A stretch of DNA of 64,000 nt from Paenibacillus psychroresistens (GTDB taxonomy: Bacteria; Bacillota; Bacilli; Paenibacillales; NBRC-103111). The notes beneath the pieces are model-generated. The model was not told the DNA's origin and ran no database searches. It was given only the letters and a program-made list of their open reading frames with translations. The stretch spans positions 1,377,501 to 1,441,500 of the forward strand of contig NZ_CP034235.1 of assembly GCF_009728935.1 (NCBI RefSeq), given 5' to 3'. The translations under genes and the position numbers were made by a program. Shown here piece by piece: positions 55,728 through 64,000 of the stretch. The stretch's first letter is position 1. Each line of letters starts with the position of its first letter.

Positions 55728-56504
55728 TTATTTATAGTAGGATTGAATGCTGAGATTCTTGGCTGCCTTCTGTACGAGTTCCTTTGTTTGTTGCCATAAT
55801 GTATCCGTAATACGAGCGCTGAGAATGGATATGCTTAAAGCGGCGATCATCTCGCGGTGGATATTGTAAATAGGTGCGGCAATACAATGAATACCGAGCA
55901 GAGTCTCACCTAAACTATAGGCTAATCCTGTTTTGCGGACTTCCTCCAATTGCTCCATCAAGACATCGAGGTCTTGAATTGTGCTCTCGGTCATGACACC
56001 CAACTCATTAGTTTTATAAAGCTGACGAATATCTTCGTTATCCATATAGCTCAATAATATTTTGCCAAGGGCGGTTGAATGCAGAGGCAGCTTCATCCCC
56101 ACATGAGAAACAAACCGCACAGGCTGCGAGCTTTGCTGTTCAGCGATGTAGAGGATCTTATCTCCGCTGCGAATGGCAAGGTAAACCGTTTCATTGATCT
56201 CTTCGACTATTGGGCGGGCAACTCGTTGAAAAGCCTCTGTTAGGCTTATATTTTGAACATAACGAGCGCCAATTTCAAACAGCTTTTGGCCTAGTCTGAA
56301 CATCTTTTCATGACTATCGGTTTCCAAATAACCGCGAGCTAACAGGTTTTGGAGAATTTTATAGGTGCTGCTCGTTGGCAAATCCAGCTTGCGAGCAATA
56401 TCCATCAAGCTCATATCTTCCTTATGCTCAGCAAACAATTCAAAAATATCCAACACACGATCAGCAGATTTGACAACGGAAGCGGGTTTAGGCTCTTGGG
56501 GCAT
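55728..56504 (-). CDS. IclR-family transcriptional regulator (second)
   Basis: 258 residues from ATG 56504, which has AAGGAGG seven bases ahead; longer frames lack a site. N-terminal winged helix (MSLMDIARKLDLPTSSTYKIL) and effector domain (MKLPLHSTALGKILLSYM; AYSLGETLLGIHCIAAPI). It is convergent with the sugar-acid operon and may respond to the same or a linked compound. Confidence 0.92.
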   Translation of the reverse strand: MPQEPKPASVVKSADRVLDIFELFAEHKEDMSLMDIARKLDLPTSSTYKILQNLLARGYLETDSHEKMFRLGQKLFEIGARYVQNISLTEAFQRVARPIVEEINETVYLAIRSGDKILYIAEQQSSQPVRFVSHVGMKLPLHSTALGKILLSYMDNEDIRQLYKTNELGVMTESTIQDLDVLMEQLEEVRKTGLAYSLGETLLGIHCIAAPIYNIHREMIAALSISILSARITDTLWQQTKELVQKAAKNLSIQSYYK

Positions 56505-56649
56505 TGCAGTTACCTCCTTAGGGCATGCATAAGCAGCAAATATTGTAAGCATAATCTGAATTAACGGAATCATCTGAAATCATATTCTACGCTAGTTCCT
56601 TGAATTAATCTAGATATATAGAAAATAGTTTTCTTGATATAAAATATAT

Positions 56650-56868
56650 CTGGAGCGGATGCGCGAATTAACTGTCGAGTTGGGAATTGTGATGATTTTA
56701 GATGAAGTCATTACGGGGTTCAGATTGGGATTAGGCGGGGGAATTGCCATAAGTGCGGCTAGGGGAAAAAGCTGACCTAATGGTCTATGGTACATTTGCG
56801 CAGCTCATCAGAGTAGTGATATTGAGACAACATTGGAAGCGGTCAATCGTTCTTTGTTGCGTTTGTAG
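56650..56868 (+). pseudogene. glutamate-1-semialdehyde aminotransferase-like remnant
   Basis: One frame reads [27 protein letters not shown], the PLP-aminotransferase class III core before the catalytic Lys. Another reads KADLMVYGT, the stretch normally just before the Lys. The end, CAAHQSSDIETTLEAVNRSL and a stop at 56866-56868, matches the C-terminal helix of GSA aminotransferases. The N-terminal half and the middle, including the Lys, are gone. It is a decayed internal-deletion remnant. Confidence 0.75.
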
Positions 56869-56905
56869 TGTTTTAAGGCAGTTATCACGATGCAAAAAAA
56901 TAAAA

Positions 56906-56938
56906 TTGACAAAAATATTGATAATGATTATCATTATT
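56906..56938 (+). promoter_or_regulatory. Fur-controlled sigma-A promoter
   Basis: TTGACA (56906-56911), 17-bp spacer, TATCAT (56929-56934). A Fur box at 56920-56938 matches the 19-bp consensus GATAATGATTATCATTATC at 18 positions and covers the -10. Iron-bound Fur would block transcription of the siderophore importer. Confidence 0.93.
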
Positions 56939-57050
56939 GATTGAATAGAATTTTATGACTATTTACGGAAACAAGTAAACATATTTATGAAATATGAAGG
57001 GAGTTAATCCAAACAGGATATAGACCATTAATGTATTTGGGGGCTTTACC

Positions 57051-58112
57051 TTGCAAAGAGTTAATAATTCAACCATTTTAGAACCTTCTTCCACCCAGAG
57101 AACGAAGCCTTCAGCACGGCCTTTAGTATTTCTACTTATTATATGCCTCGGGTTACCGTTAATTGCTCTATTAACGTTTTCCTCTATAGCACAAGGAAGT
57201 ATGAACTTGACCATACCACAGGTATGGGATTTAATGTGGTCTACACAAACAACGGACGCGGCAAGCATTATCGTACATACGGTTCGTATTCCAAGGGCGT
57301 TATCCGCTCTTCTGGTCGGCAGTTTGCTGGCTGTTTCAGGAGCAATTATGCAAGGTTTAACACGCAATCCGCTAGCGGATCCGACTATTTTCGGGGTTTC
57401 CCAAGGCTCAACATTTGCCGTTGCGCTTGCATTAGCCTTTGTGCCTGGTATAACGACAACAGGATTAACGATGTACTCGTTTGCAGGGGCGGCTATTGGC
57501 GTTGGAATTGTTTTCCTAATCGGTTCCTTTGCTGCAAATGGTTTGTCTCCGATGAAGCTGGCACTCGCTGGTACAGCAGTAGGTATGCTGCTAAGCTCAT
57601 TTGCTACTATTGTTTCTTTAAAATTCAAAGTTTCCAAGGACTTAACCTTCTGGTATGCAGGCGGGTTAGTGGGAATGGAAGCAAAGACCGTTTTTTTTAT
57701 TTTACCGTTTGCTATTGTCGGTTTAATTCTGTCCATTGCCATTTCCAAATCGATTACAACCCTTAGCTTTGGGGAGGATGTCGCAGTCAATCTCGGTTCA
57801 AAAATTGCTTTAACCAAAGCGTTAGGAAATCTCGCTGTGCTTATTTTGACAGGTGCGGCGGTTTCTATGGCAGGTTATGTTGGATTTGTCGGTTTAATTA
57901 TTCCCCATGTCTCCCGTTATTTCGTGGGGAGCGATTATCGGCTGATTATACCATGCAGTGCAATATTAGGTGCAATTTTATTAATACTGGCTGACTTACT
58001 GGGCCGCATCGTGAGTGCTCCGTTTGAAACCCCGGTCAGTGTTGTAACGACTTTAATTGGCGTGCCGTTCTTTATTTTCCTGGCCTCTAAAAAGAGAGAG
58101 GGCAGTGTATGA
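57051..58112 (+). CDS. iron-siderophore ABC transporter permease, FecCD family (first)
   Basis: 353 residues with 9-10 membrane segments. FecCD blocks: RIPRALSALLVGSLLAVSGAI, TRNPLADPTIFGVSQG, GYVGFVGLIIPHVSRY and DLLGRIVSAPFETPV. The start is TTG 57051 with a G-rich site eight bases upstream. It overlaps the second permease gene by 4 bp (ATGA). The leader from the promoter is about 110 bases. Confidence 0.93.
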   Translation: MQRVNNSTILEPSSTQRTKPSARPLVFLLIICLGLPLIALLTFSSIAQGSMNLTIPQVWDLMWSTQTTDAASIIVHTVRIPRALSALLVGSLLAVSGAIMQGLTRNPLADPTIFGVSQGSTFAVALALAFVPGITTTGLTMYSFAGAAIGVGIVFLIGSFAANGLSPMKLALAGTAVGMLLSSFATIVSLKFKVSKDLTFWYAGGLVGMEAKTVFFILPFAIVGLILSIAISKSITTLSFGEDVAVNLGSKIALTKALGNLAVLILTGAAVSMAGYVGFVGLIIPHVSRYFVGSDYRLIIPCSAILGAILLILADLLGRIVSAPFETPVSVVTTLIGVPFFIFLASKKREGSV

Positions 58113-59122
58113 ACAGTTCAATGAAGAACCCCAAGCTTACTATGCTGGGCTTATTGGTTTTGATAGTCAGCACGATATTGCTGAGCCTAAATTTAGGCTC
58201 CATTCACCTAGCACCGCTCGAGGTTGTACAAACCTTGTTTGGAGGGGGAACGGCAAAAAACGAGCTCGTTTTATTTGATTTACGCTTGCCCCGCATTCTG
58301 CTTGCCTTGTTTATTGGGGCAGGGCTGGCCATTGCAGGCACGCTTTTACAAGCGGTATCAGAAAATGATTTGGCAGAACCCGGTATTATTGGCATTAATG
58401 CAGGCGCGGGCTTTGGCGTAGTTGTCTATTTATTGTTCAGCCATAGTTCCACGCTAGAAACGCTTTCACTTCTTAAAATACTGTCCATTCCTCTGGCAGC
58501 TATACTAGGTGGAATGCTTGCAGCAACGATTACGTATTCTTTTGCCTCAAGGAACGGTTTATCGCCCATTCGACTCATTCTAATTGGAATCGCTGTAAAT
58601 GCCGGCTTTAATGCAATCATTATTTATTGCGAAATGAAATTGGATTCGTATGGTTTGACCTCTATGGTGGTGTGGTTATCAGGTAGTATTTGGGTTAGTA
58701 ATTGGAGCTACGTTTGGTCGACCTTGCCTTGGCTGCTGGTACTCATTCCAATTGTTCTGTTCCGTGCCAAAACGTTGGATATCATGAAGCTTGGGGACCA
58801 TACATCCATCGGATTAGGTGTGACCTTACAACGCGAACGAAAGTTGTTTCTGTTAATAGCCGTCATACTGACAGGCGTTTGCGTTTCAATTGGCGGAGGC
58901 ATTGCTTTCGTTGGTCTAATAGCACCTCACTTGGCAAGAAGATTGGTAGGTGTCAATCACCATAAACTTATTCCAACAGCGTTATTATTAGGGGCATTGC
59001 TTGTTTTAGTTGCTGATACCCTTGGTAAAAATTTGATGGACGCAAACGAAATACCGGTTGGACTGCTTATTGCGGTTATTGGAGCCCCATACTTTATTTA
59101 TTTGCTAATGAAAGCGAAATGA
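58109..59122 (+). CDS. iron-siderophore ABC transporter permease, FecCD family (second)
   Basis: 337 residues with RLPRILLALFIGAGLAIAGT, ENDLAEPGIIGINAGAG, GGIAFVGLIAPHLARR and ADTLGKNLMDANEIPVGLL. It pairs with the first permease to make a heterodimer, as in Bacillus YfiZ/YfhA or FhuB/FhuG. No ATPase gene follows. Confidence 0.93.
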   Translation: MNSSMKNPKLTMLGLLVLIVSTILLSLNLGSIHLAPLEVVQTLFGGGTAKNELVLFDLRLPRILLALFIGAGLAIAGTLLQAVSENDLAEPGIIGINAGAGFGVVVYLLFSHSSTLETLSLLKILSIPLAAILGGMLAATITYSFASRNGLSPIRLILIGIAVNAGFNAIIIYCEMKLDSYGLTSMVVWLSGSIWVSNWSYVWSTLPWLLVLIPIVLFRAKTLDIMKLGDHTSIGLGVTLQRERKLFLLIAVILTGVCVSIGGGIAFVGLIAPHLARRLVGVNHHKLIPTALLLGALLVLVADTLGKNLMDANEIPVGLLIAVIGAPYFIYLLMKAK

Positions 59123-59175
59123 CAATCTTAAGAGACGACTATTTTAACCAAAAAAATTAAAGGGAGTTTTTCAGA

Positions 59176-60177
59176 ATGAAAAAGCAATATTCAGCGTTTT
59201 TGGTTTTTTTCGCAGTCTTGGTATTATTAACTGGATGCGGATCTAAGTCAGAAGTAAAAGAAACAGCAGCACCAGTAGAAACAAAAGCCATCTCCGAGAA
59301 TGCTACCCAATACCCGCTTACTATCAAGCATATGAAGGGTGAAACGATTATTAAAGAAAGACCTAAACGCATTGCCGCAGGGGACTTTATCGTTTTGGAG
59401 CATATGTTTGCGCTTGGACGCAGCCCTGTCGCATCGGGTCAAATGACTACTGCAAAAGGATTTCCCCTCTATGATGAGTACTTCAAGAAATATCCGGATA
59501 TTATTACTCTTTCAACTGACTTTGGTGTTCCCCTTGATTATGAAAAATTGTTGGAATCCGCACCAGATCTTATAATTGCGTTTGATTGGGCTAATATTGA
59601 TTATGAGAAAGCAAGTAAAATTGCACCAACCATTGTCATAGACAGCTCGATCAATGGCGGTTATGTGGATGCCAAAGATGCATTCAGTGTTGGCCTGGAG
59701 CAAGTCGCCAATGCGATTGATGAGAAGGATGCCTATACAGCATTCATGAAGAAATTTACCGATAAAGTTGCGGAAACCAAACAAATTGTGAAGGATAAAG
59801 GCTTTACCGGTAAAAAGACACTCTTCTTAATGGCTGGTGAGAAAACAAATTCAGTGTATGATATTAATTTTTATTTCGAGAACTTCGGCTTGACCCCAGT
59901 TAAGGAATTGCATCAGAATGATAAAATTTCAGCGGGCATTAATTTGGAAACTTTGGTCCAATCCAATCCAGAAGTTTTATTCTTGTCCGAGGATTATACT
60001 AATCGTACAGGTGCCGTGGAGAAACTGGAAGCCAATGAAGCCTTCAAACAGATAGATGCAGCCAAGAAGAACCAGGTTTATAACATTGATACTTCGGCAT
60101 TTGGCCCGACGGCAATTGGCAAAATGTATGGTGTTGAATGGATTGCCAAAGCCTTCAAAGGCGAATTAAGTAAATAA
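59176..60177 (+). CDS. iron-siderophore-binding lipoprotein
   Basis: 333 residues. Lipobox LLTGC (C21), then the periplasmic-binding fold of siderophore-binding proteins (RPKRIAAGDFIVLEHMFALG; APDLIIAFDWANIDYEKASKI; NPEVLFLSEDYT). It brings a ferric-siderophore, probably a hydroxamate type by resemblance to YfiY-like proteins, to the FecCD permeases. It is the last gene of the Fur operon. The cognate ATPase must be encoded elsewhere (YusV/FhuC-type). Confidence 0.92.
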   Translation: MKKQYSAFLVFFAVLVLLTGCGSKSEVKETAAPVETKAISENATQYPLTIKHMKGETIIKERPKRIAAGDFIVLEHMFALGRSPVASGQMTTAKGFPLYDEYFKKYPDIITLSTDFGVPLDYEKLLESAPDLIIAFDWANIDYEKASKIAPTIVIDSSINGGYVDAKDAFSVGLEQVANAIDEKDAYTAFMKKFTDKVAETKQIVKDKGFTGKKTLFLMAGEKTNSVYDINFYFENFGLTPVKELHQNDKISAGINLETLVQSNPEVLFLSEDYTNRTGAVEKLEANEAFKQIDAAKKNQVYNIDTSAFGPTAIGKMYGVEWIAKAFKGELSK

Positions 60178-60185
60178 GAGCGATA

Positions 60186-60233
60186 AAAAGCTTCCAAAAA
60201 ACACAATTATGTGCGATTGGAAGCTTATTTCTT
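60186..60233. terminator. terminator between siderophore and GH4 operons
   Basis: 10-bp perfect stem aagcttccaa/ttggaagctt with a T-rich right flank and A-run on the left, so it could serve both strands. Confidence 0.8.
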
Positions 60234-60322
60234 GATAATCTTAATAATGTTTAATGAGGATAAAGCATTATTGCGATAAGAATGACTTTTTTTGCAAACG
60301 GGACGAAACCGTTTATCCTTGT

Positions 60323-61735
60323 TTATGTCGCCAGCTCGCCAAATCTGGAGAAGATCGCTAATGCGGGATCTATCGGAACCTCAGCCCGTTTCACATCGGG
60401 CGGTATCACAATGGTTGGTGTTGGGCGTGGTCTACGGCCAGCAAACTGCGGTAGCCATTCTTGTTCGGCATCGAGCATTTCAGTGACCATTTCACGAATT
60501 TCTTTCAGTGATAGTACGGCTGAAGTAAGCGGATCTAAGGCACAGGCTTGCACGATAGTTTCAGGATCTCCTGATTTGGCTGCAAGTACGGTTAGTCGTT
60601 GCACATTAATATTAGTTAAATTCAGCGCAGCACATTGAGGTGGGATTTCACCGACTAAAGTGCGATGCAGCCCAGTTCGATCCGCGAAGATCGGACCTTC
60701 AGCACAGCATTCCGCAGGCAGGTTGCTAATCATTCCATCATTGCGGACATTGCCGTTGAATTTAAAGGTTTTACCGGTTTCTAAAGCTTCTAATATATAG
60801 GCGCAATATTCAACGCTTCGTGGCGGAAGCTCAGTGGGTTCATCTTCAAGCACGTTGTAGCCTTTATATTTATTAGCGACATAGGTACACCATGTATAAT
60901 AGGCACCAGACTCGCCGCCAAATGAAGGCTCGTCACAATATAAGGCAAGTGCTTCGGAGCTTTTGCGGAACCAAGGTACATATTCAGATAAATGCCCTGT
61001 GGATTCCGTCATGAAATAACCGAAGTGCCGGAAAACCTCGCCGCGCACTTTCTCGTTGGCATAGAATTCAGGCTGCTCAAATTTCTCACGGAGAATTGGA
61101 TATAAATCCTTGCCTTGGCTTTCAATTTTGGTGAACCAGCCCATATGGTTGATGCCAGCGCTGATATAATCAATTTCCGTTTTGGGAATGCCTACATAAC
61201 CGGAGATGAGATCAAGCGTTGTTTGTACACCATGGCAAAGCCCCACAAATTTAATCTTGGTTTCACCCAATGCCCAACAAATCATCGCCATTGGATTAAC
61301 ATAATTCAAGAGGATCGCATTCGGGCAAAGCTCTTCCATATCTTTGGCAATATCGAGAATGACAGGAATGGAGCGGAGGGCACGGAATATTCCTCCAGGA
61401 CCCAGCGTATCCCCAATACATTGGTCGACGCCATATTTTAAGGGGATTTTGTAATCCAACTCGAAGGCAGTAACGCCTCCAACCTGAAAAGCGCAAATCA
61501 CGTAATCAGCACCTGTTAAGGCTTCTCTTCGATCGGTGGTAACCGTTACTTTAGATTTCAACCCATTGGCTTGAATGACTTTATTGGCAAAAGCTTCAAC
61601 CTGCGGTGTCTTGCTGCGAGTGGGTGCCATCAACACAAATTCGGTTTCCTCTAAAGCCGGTGTTGCCATAATGTCCAACATCAAAGTTTTACAGAATACA
61701 ACGCTGCCTGCTCCAATAATTGCTATTCTCCGCAT
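60323..61735 (-). CDS. GH4 family glycosidase (MelA-like, CHG motif)
   Basis: 470 residues. NAD-dependent glycosidase of family 4: dinucleotide motif GAGSVVF at residues 8-14, NPMA (147-150), the Cys-His motif C167-H168-G169, and GINHM with metal-ligand H197. Overall similarity is to the alpha-galactosidase MelA group. In MelA the motif is CHS; CHG is the form described for alpha-glucuronidase/galacturonidase-type members, so a uronide substrate is possible. It needs NAD and Mn2+ and acts in the cytoplasm. It is the last gene of the minus-strand operon. Confidence 0.88.
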   Translation of the reverse strand: MRRIAIIGAGSVVFCKTLMLDIMATPALEETEFVLMAPTRSKTPQVEAFANKVIQANGLKSKVTVTTDRREALTGADYVICAFQVGGVTAFELDYKIPLKYGVDQCIGDTLGPGGIFRALRSIPVILDIAKDMEELCPNAILLNYVNPMAMICWALGETKIKFVGLCHGVQTTLDLISGYVGIPKTEIDYISAGINHMGWFTKIESQGKDLYPILREKFEQPEFYANEKVRGEVFRHFGYFMTESTGHLSEYVPWFRKSSEALALYCDEPSFGGESGAYYTWCTYVANKYKGYNVLEDEPTELPPRSVEYCAYILEALETGKTFKFNGNVRNDGMISNLPAECCAEGPIFADRTGLHRTLVGEIPPQCAALNLTNINVQRLTVLAAKSGDPETIVQACALDPLTSAVLSLKEIREMVTEMLDAEQEWLPQFAGRRPRPTPTIVIPPDVKRAEVPIDPALAIFSRFGELAT

Positions 61736-61772
61736 GACATTAACCTACCTTTTAATGGATTTTTCAATCAAC

Positions 61773-62825
61773 CTAATATTTAGCCATCATTTGAATATAA
61801 TCTCGTGCCACCTTTAAATCCTCAAGAGCTTCTTTAGCTGCACAAGGAGCAGGTCTTTCACCGCGAACGGCTGCGAGGAAATTCTTAGCTTGATTACGCA
61901 TTGCCGATACATTAGGCATAATAGGCTCGGAATAAGAGGGAGCGGACTTCCCATTATCACGCATGACTATCACTCTACCAGCAATTTGGCGAACTAACGG
62001 AGCAGGCAAATCAATCTTAATAAACCCTTTCTCAAAAGCAACTAGAATACCCTCATGCCACTCAATTGAAGTGCTGTAAGGCGCCATTTCCAAGGTTACG
62101 CAAACCCCACTTTCACTTTCTCCAGCTAATAGGACACCAGAACGATCGGCAAAGGTTACTTTGTAAGGCTCGCCCAATAGAAAACGAATCGCGTTTACTT
62201 GATGAATATAGTAGTTGACGAAGATGTCATATTTTTTGCCGTTGGCTTGATCAAACTCTGGCGGCAGCGGTTCAAGCTCTCCAGGTACTCCAGCCTCATC
62301 CGTGCCTAGCGGCATATCCGCGCCAGACACCCAATCACCCGGCGGCATGGTTACTCTAATGTAATTCAGCTTGCCAAACTCACCTGACTGCTTCCATTCC
62401 TCCACTAGCTTTTTCGCATATTCCATAGCGGGATCGGAGCGTTTATGATAACCAACCATGTGCAATACGCCTAACTCTTCGCTTAAACTAGCTAGCTTTT
62501 CGCCTGCTGAAACGGAAAGCGTTAATGGTTTTTCCGTAAATACAGGCAGCCCTGCACGTAAAATATCCGGTATAAGAATACTGTGTCTCGTATATGGCTG
62601 TGCGGCTATAATGGCATCAACCCCGCCATGGAGAAGCAGCTCTTCATGACTGCTGAATACTTGAGGAATTCCATAACGTGCAGCAACAGTTTGGGCAAGC
62701 TGAGGGCGAGGTTCGGCAATAGCTACTACCTCACATTCCTCTTTAAGCACTGCATAATTAGATAAATGTGCCATCTGTCCCATGCCGCCTGTGCCAACAA
62801 ATCCAAGCTTCAATTTCCGTGTCAT
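61773..62825 (-). CDS. Gfo/Idh/MocA-family oxidoreductase
   Basis: 350 residues. N-terminal Rossmann domain (GFVGTGGMGQMAHL), the family motif TEKPLTL with Lys at about 98, and a C-terminal alpha/beta domain (FVNYYIHQVNAIRFLLGEP; His likely catalytic). NAD(P)-dependent oxidation, reduction or epimerisation of a sugar or inositol; the exact substrate is unknown. AAGGAGTG stands nine bases before the ATG. It lies 7 bp after the FG-GAP gene and 37 bp before the GH4 gene. Confidence 0.91.
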   Translation of the reverse strand: MTRKLKLGFVGTGGMGQMAHLSNYAVLKEECEVVAIAEPRPQLAQTVAARYGIPQVFSSHEELLLHGGVDAIIAAQPYTRHSILIPDILRAGLPVFTEKPLTLSVSAGEKLASLSEELGVLHMVGYHKRSDPAMEYAKKLVEEWKQSGEFGKLNYIRVTMPPGDWVSGADMPLGTDEAGVPGELEPLPPEFDQANGKKYDIFVNYYIHQVNAIRFLLGEPYKVTFADRSGVLLAGESESGVCVTLEMAPYSTSIEWHEGILVAFEKGFIKIDLPAPLVRQIAGRVIVMRDNGKSAPSYSEPIMPNVSAMRNQAKNFLAAVRGERPAPCAAKEALEDLKVARDYIQMMAKY

Positions 62826-62832
62826 CCCGTTG

Positions 62833-63921
62833 TCACTCCTTATTCCCTAAGTTTTCGAATAAATACAAGCCATCTTTGCCTGGTGCAACAAGATCCGTCA
62901 AGCCGTTTCCATTCAAATCCGCCAGCCAAAAATAAATCCCACAGCCCGTTGCCTCACCAGGTGGCCCGTAATCAATAATATTTTTCTCAAAGCGACCGCC
63001 ATTGATTTTAAAATAATAAATCCCTACATCATCAAATGCACCGGGATCACCGTCATTATGTGCTCTATACCGTTTGCCAGTAATCAACTCGAGCTCGCCA
63101 TCCAAGTCAATATCAACCAATTGTAAATCGTGGTATTGCGAGCAGGTTGGATCAATTTCGTGTTTCAGCCAGCTGCGCTTTCCGGAGGCATCAACTTGCT
63201 GCTCATACCAATCCAAGCCATAGTTATGCGCTTGCCCAACTATTAAATCGGTTAAGCCGTTTCCAGTAATATCAAGTGAAATGATCGGTACGCTAGCTGA
63301 GCCTAATGTGAATTCCGGATGGAAAACCCAAGGGGTTTGAAAAGGGTTTTCGGGCTGCTCTAGCCAGCCATCACAGAGAATTACATCGATTCGGCCATTG
63401 CCATTAATATCGCCAAAGCCCATTCCATGGCCGCTCGGGGCTTCCCCAATTACGAATTTATCGAATTTCCCAGTACCACGACCTTGCTCATCTACAACTA
63501 GTTTATAGAAAATCTGGGCAACTCCTGGTGTGTTAGGGAAAATTTCAGGAACTCCACAGCCGTCAATATCAATAAAACGCGTGGTTTCAATACTGCCTAT
63601 TTTATCAATATCAATCGTTTCCCATTCTCCACCGACTGCACCTGGATTACGACGCCATTTCAGCGTTTCTCCCCACCAAGCGCCAGTAATGATATCCAAG
63701 TAGCCATCTCCATCTACATCTAGCGGATAATCAGAAAAGTCATCATGATACTCAGAAATCGCCAGAATATCGCAAATTTTATGCTTCTTGACGAAATCAG
63801 GACCCTCGTACCAGAACTCTCCACTGACAATATCGAGTTGGCCATCGTTGTTTACATCAAATACAGAGCAGGCTTCAAACTTCGCTGGATCAATTAATCG
63901 TTTATTCCATTGGACTGTCAA
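62833..63921 (-). CDS. FG-GAP/VCBS repeat beta-propeller protein, no signal peptide
   Basis: 362 residues made of seven calcium-loop repeats of the D-x-(D/N)-x-D/N-G type (VNNDGQLDIVSGEFW, VDGDGYLDIITGAWW, INGNGRIDVILCDGW, ITGNGLTDLIVGQAH, IDLDGELELITGKRY, LNGNGLTDLVAPGKD), so a seven-bladed propeller is likely. The start is TTG with AAGGAGG eight bases ahead; the N-terminus TVQWNKRLIDPAKF is not a signal peptide. It is the first gene of the operon with the oxidoreductase and GH4 genes, so it may bind or process the same sugar inside the cell. Confidence 0.86.
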   Translation of the reverse strand: MTVQWNKRLIDPAKFEACSVFDVNNDGQLDIVSGEFWYEGPDFVKKHKICDILAISEYHDDFSDYPLDVDGDGYLDIITGAWWGETLKWRRNPGAVGGEWETIDIDKIGSIETTRFIDIDGCGVPEIFPNTPGVAQIFYKLVVDEQGRGTGKFDKFVIGEAPSGHGMGFGDINGNGRIDVILCDGWLEQPENPFQTPWVFHPEFTLGSASVPIISLDITGNGLTDLIVGQAHNYGLDWYEQQVDASGKRSWLKHEIDPTCSQYHDLQLVDIDLDGELELITGKRYRAHNDGDPGAFDDVGIYYFKINGGRFEKNIIDYGPPGEATGCGIYFWLADLNGNGLTDLVAPGKDGLYLFENLGNKE

Positions 63922-63937
63922 ATTACATCCTCCTTAG

Positions 63938-63955
63938 AGTTTTCTTCAGAAAACT
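63938..63955. promoter_or_regulatory. operator-like inverted repeat upstream of the GH4 operon
   Basis: AGTTTTCT-TC-AGAAAACT, 8-bp perfect arms, 16 bp upstream of the first gene's start codon and next to the ribosome binding site. It could be a repressor site or an RNA hairpin. Confidence 0.45.
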
Positions 63956-64000
63956 TTCTTCGTAAGCATAATACTGTGTTTCATAGTTACATCATATCGA

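Noticed and set aside
57143..57766. 207-codon plus-strand frame overlapping the first FecCD permease gene
   Set aside because: Cys- and Tyr-rich composition unlike any family, no ribosome site, and fully inside a convincing permease gene in another frame.
60282..60638. 118-codon plus-strand frame at the end of the GH4 gene
   Set aside because: A shadow of the minus-strand GH4 gene, whose motifs are clear.

Overview
The window looks like a chromosomal segment of a Paenibacillus-type Firmicute. The evidence is the low-to-mid GC content, AGGAGG-type ribosome binding sites with many TTG and GTG starts, a long tRNA array behind a 23S rRNA gene, several YesM/YesN-type sensor kinase and AraC-type response-regulator pairs beside sugar ABC importers that lack their own ATPase, and plant cell-wall glycosidases (GH78, GH43, GH4). 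No conjugation, phage-structural or CRISPR genes were found.

Layout. Positions 1-3078 hold the 3' part of a 23S rRNA gene, 17 tRNA genes and a strong terminator, with no 5S gene between 23S and the first tRNA. Positions 3029-4323 are a decayed segment with a truncated YesM kinase; a degenerate copy of the tRNA-Leu(CAA) 3' end sits exactly where the kinase homology stops. Positions 4388-18729 hold a YdeI-like gene, a YesM/YesN pair, a CUT1 importer, a GH78 alpha-L-rhamnosidase and two GH43 enzymes, which suggests use of pectin side chains, arabinan or rhamnosides. Positions 18930-28768 hold a XylFII-LytS-YesN-like sensor system, a XylF-like binding protein, a chemoreceptor remnant and a ChvE-MmsA-MmsB-like monosaccharide importer whose ATPase seems to start with ATT. 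Positions 28834-39222 hold a divergent locus: a kinase/regulator/binding-protein operon on the minus strand and an importer plus a DUF5107-TPR protein on the plus strand.

Positions 39376-48053 are more mosaic: AraC and PhyH-like genes, a broken PEP-mutase-family gene, an unusual toxin-like or cargo-like protein, a collagen-like seven-bladed-propeller surface protein, a GDPD enzyme, two tiny genes, a possible structured RNA, and a small module (105-aa protein, XRE regulator, and a tRNA-Arg copy whose anticodon is changed to TCG) lying between 30-bp direct repeats. Positions 48075-50121 are a MarR regulator with an MFS exporter. Positions 50160-56504 are an IclR-controlled sugar-acid catabolic operon with two identical 18-bp palindromes as likely operators, and a second IclR gene. 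Positions 56650-60177 are an aminotransferase remnant and a Fur-controlled siderophore importer. Positions 60323-63921 are a minus-strand operon of GH4 glycosidase, Gfo/Idh/MocA oxidoreductase and an FG-GAP propeller protein.

How the genes work together. Extracellular sugars are sensed by membrane kinases, sometimes through dedicated binding proteins. Oligosaccharides are trimmed by GH78 and GH43 and imported by binding-protein-dependent transporters that would need a shared MsmX-type ATPase encoded elsewhere. Intracellular GH4 and oxidoreductases, a mutarotase-like protein, and the dehydratase/hydrolase/SDR operon would then process the products. Four decayed genes in one window suggest active local rearrangement. 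All functional calls come from reading motifs and family resemblance; no database search was run.
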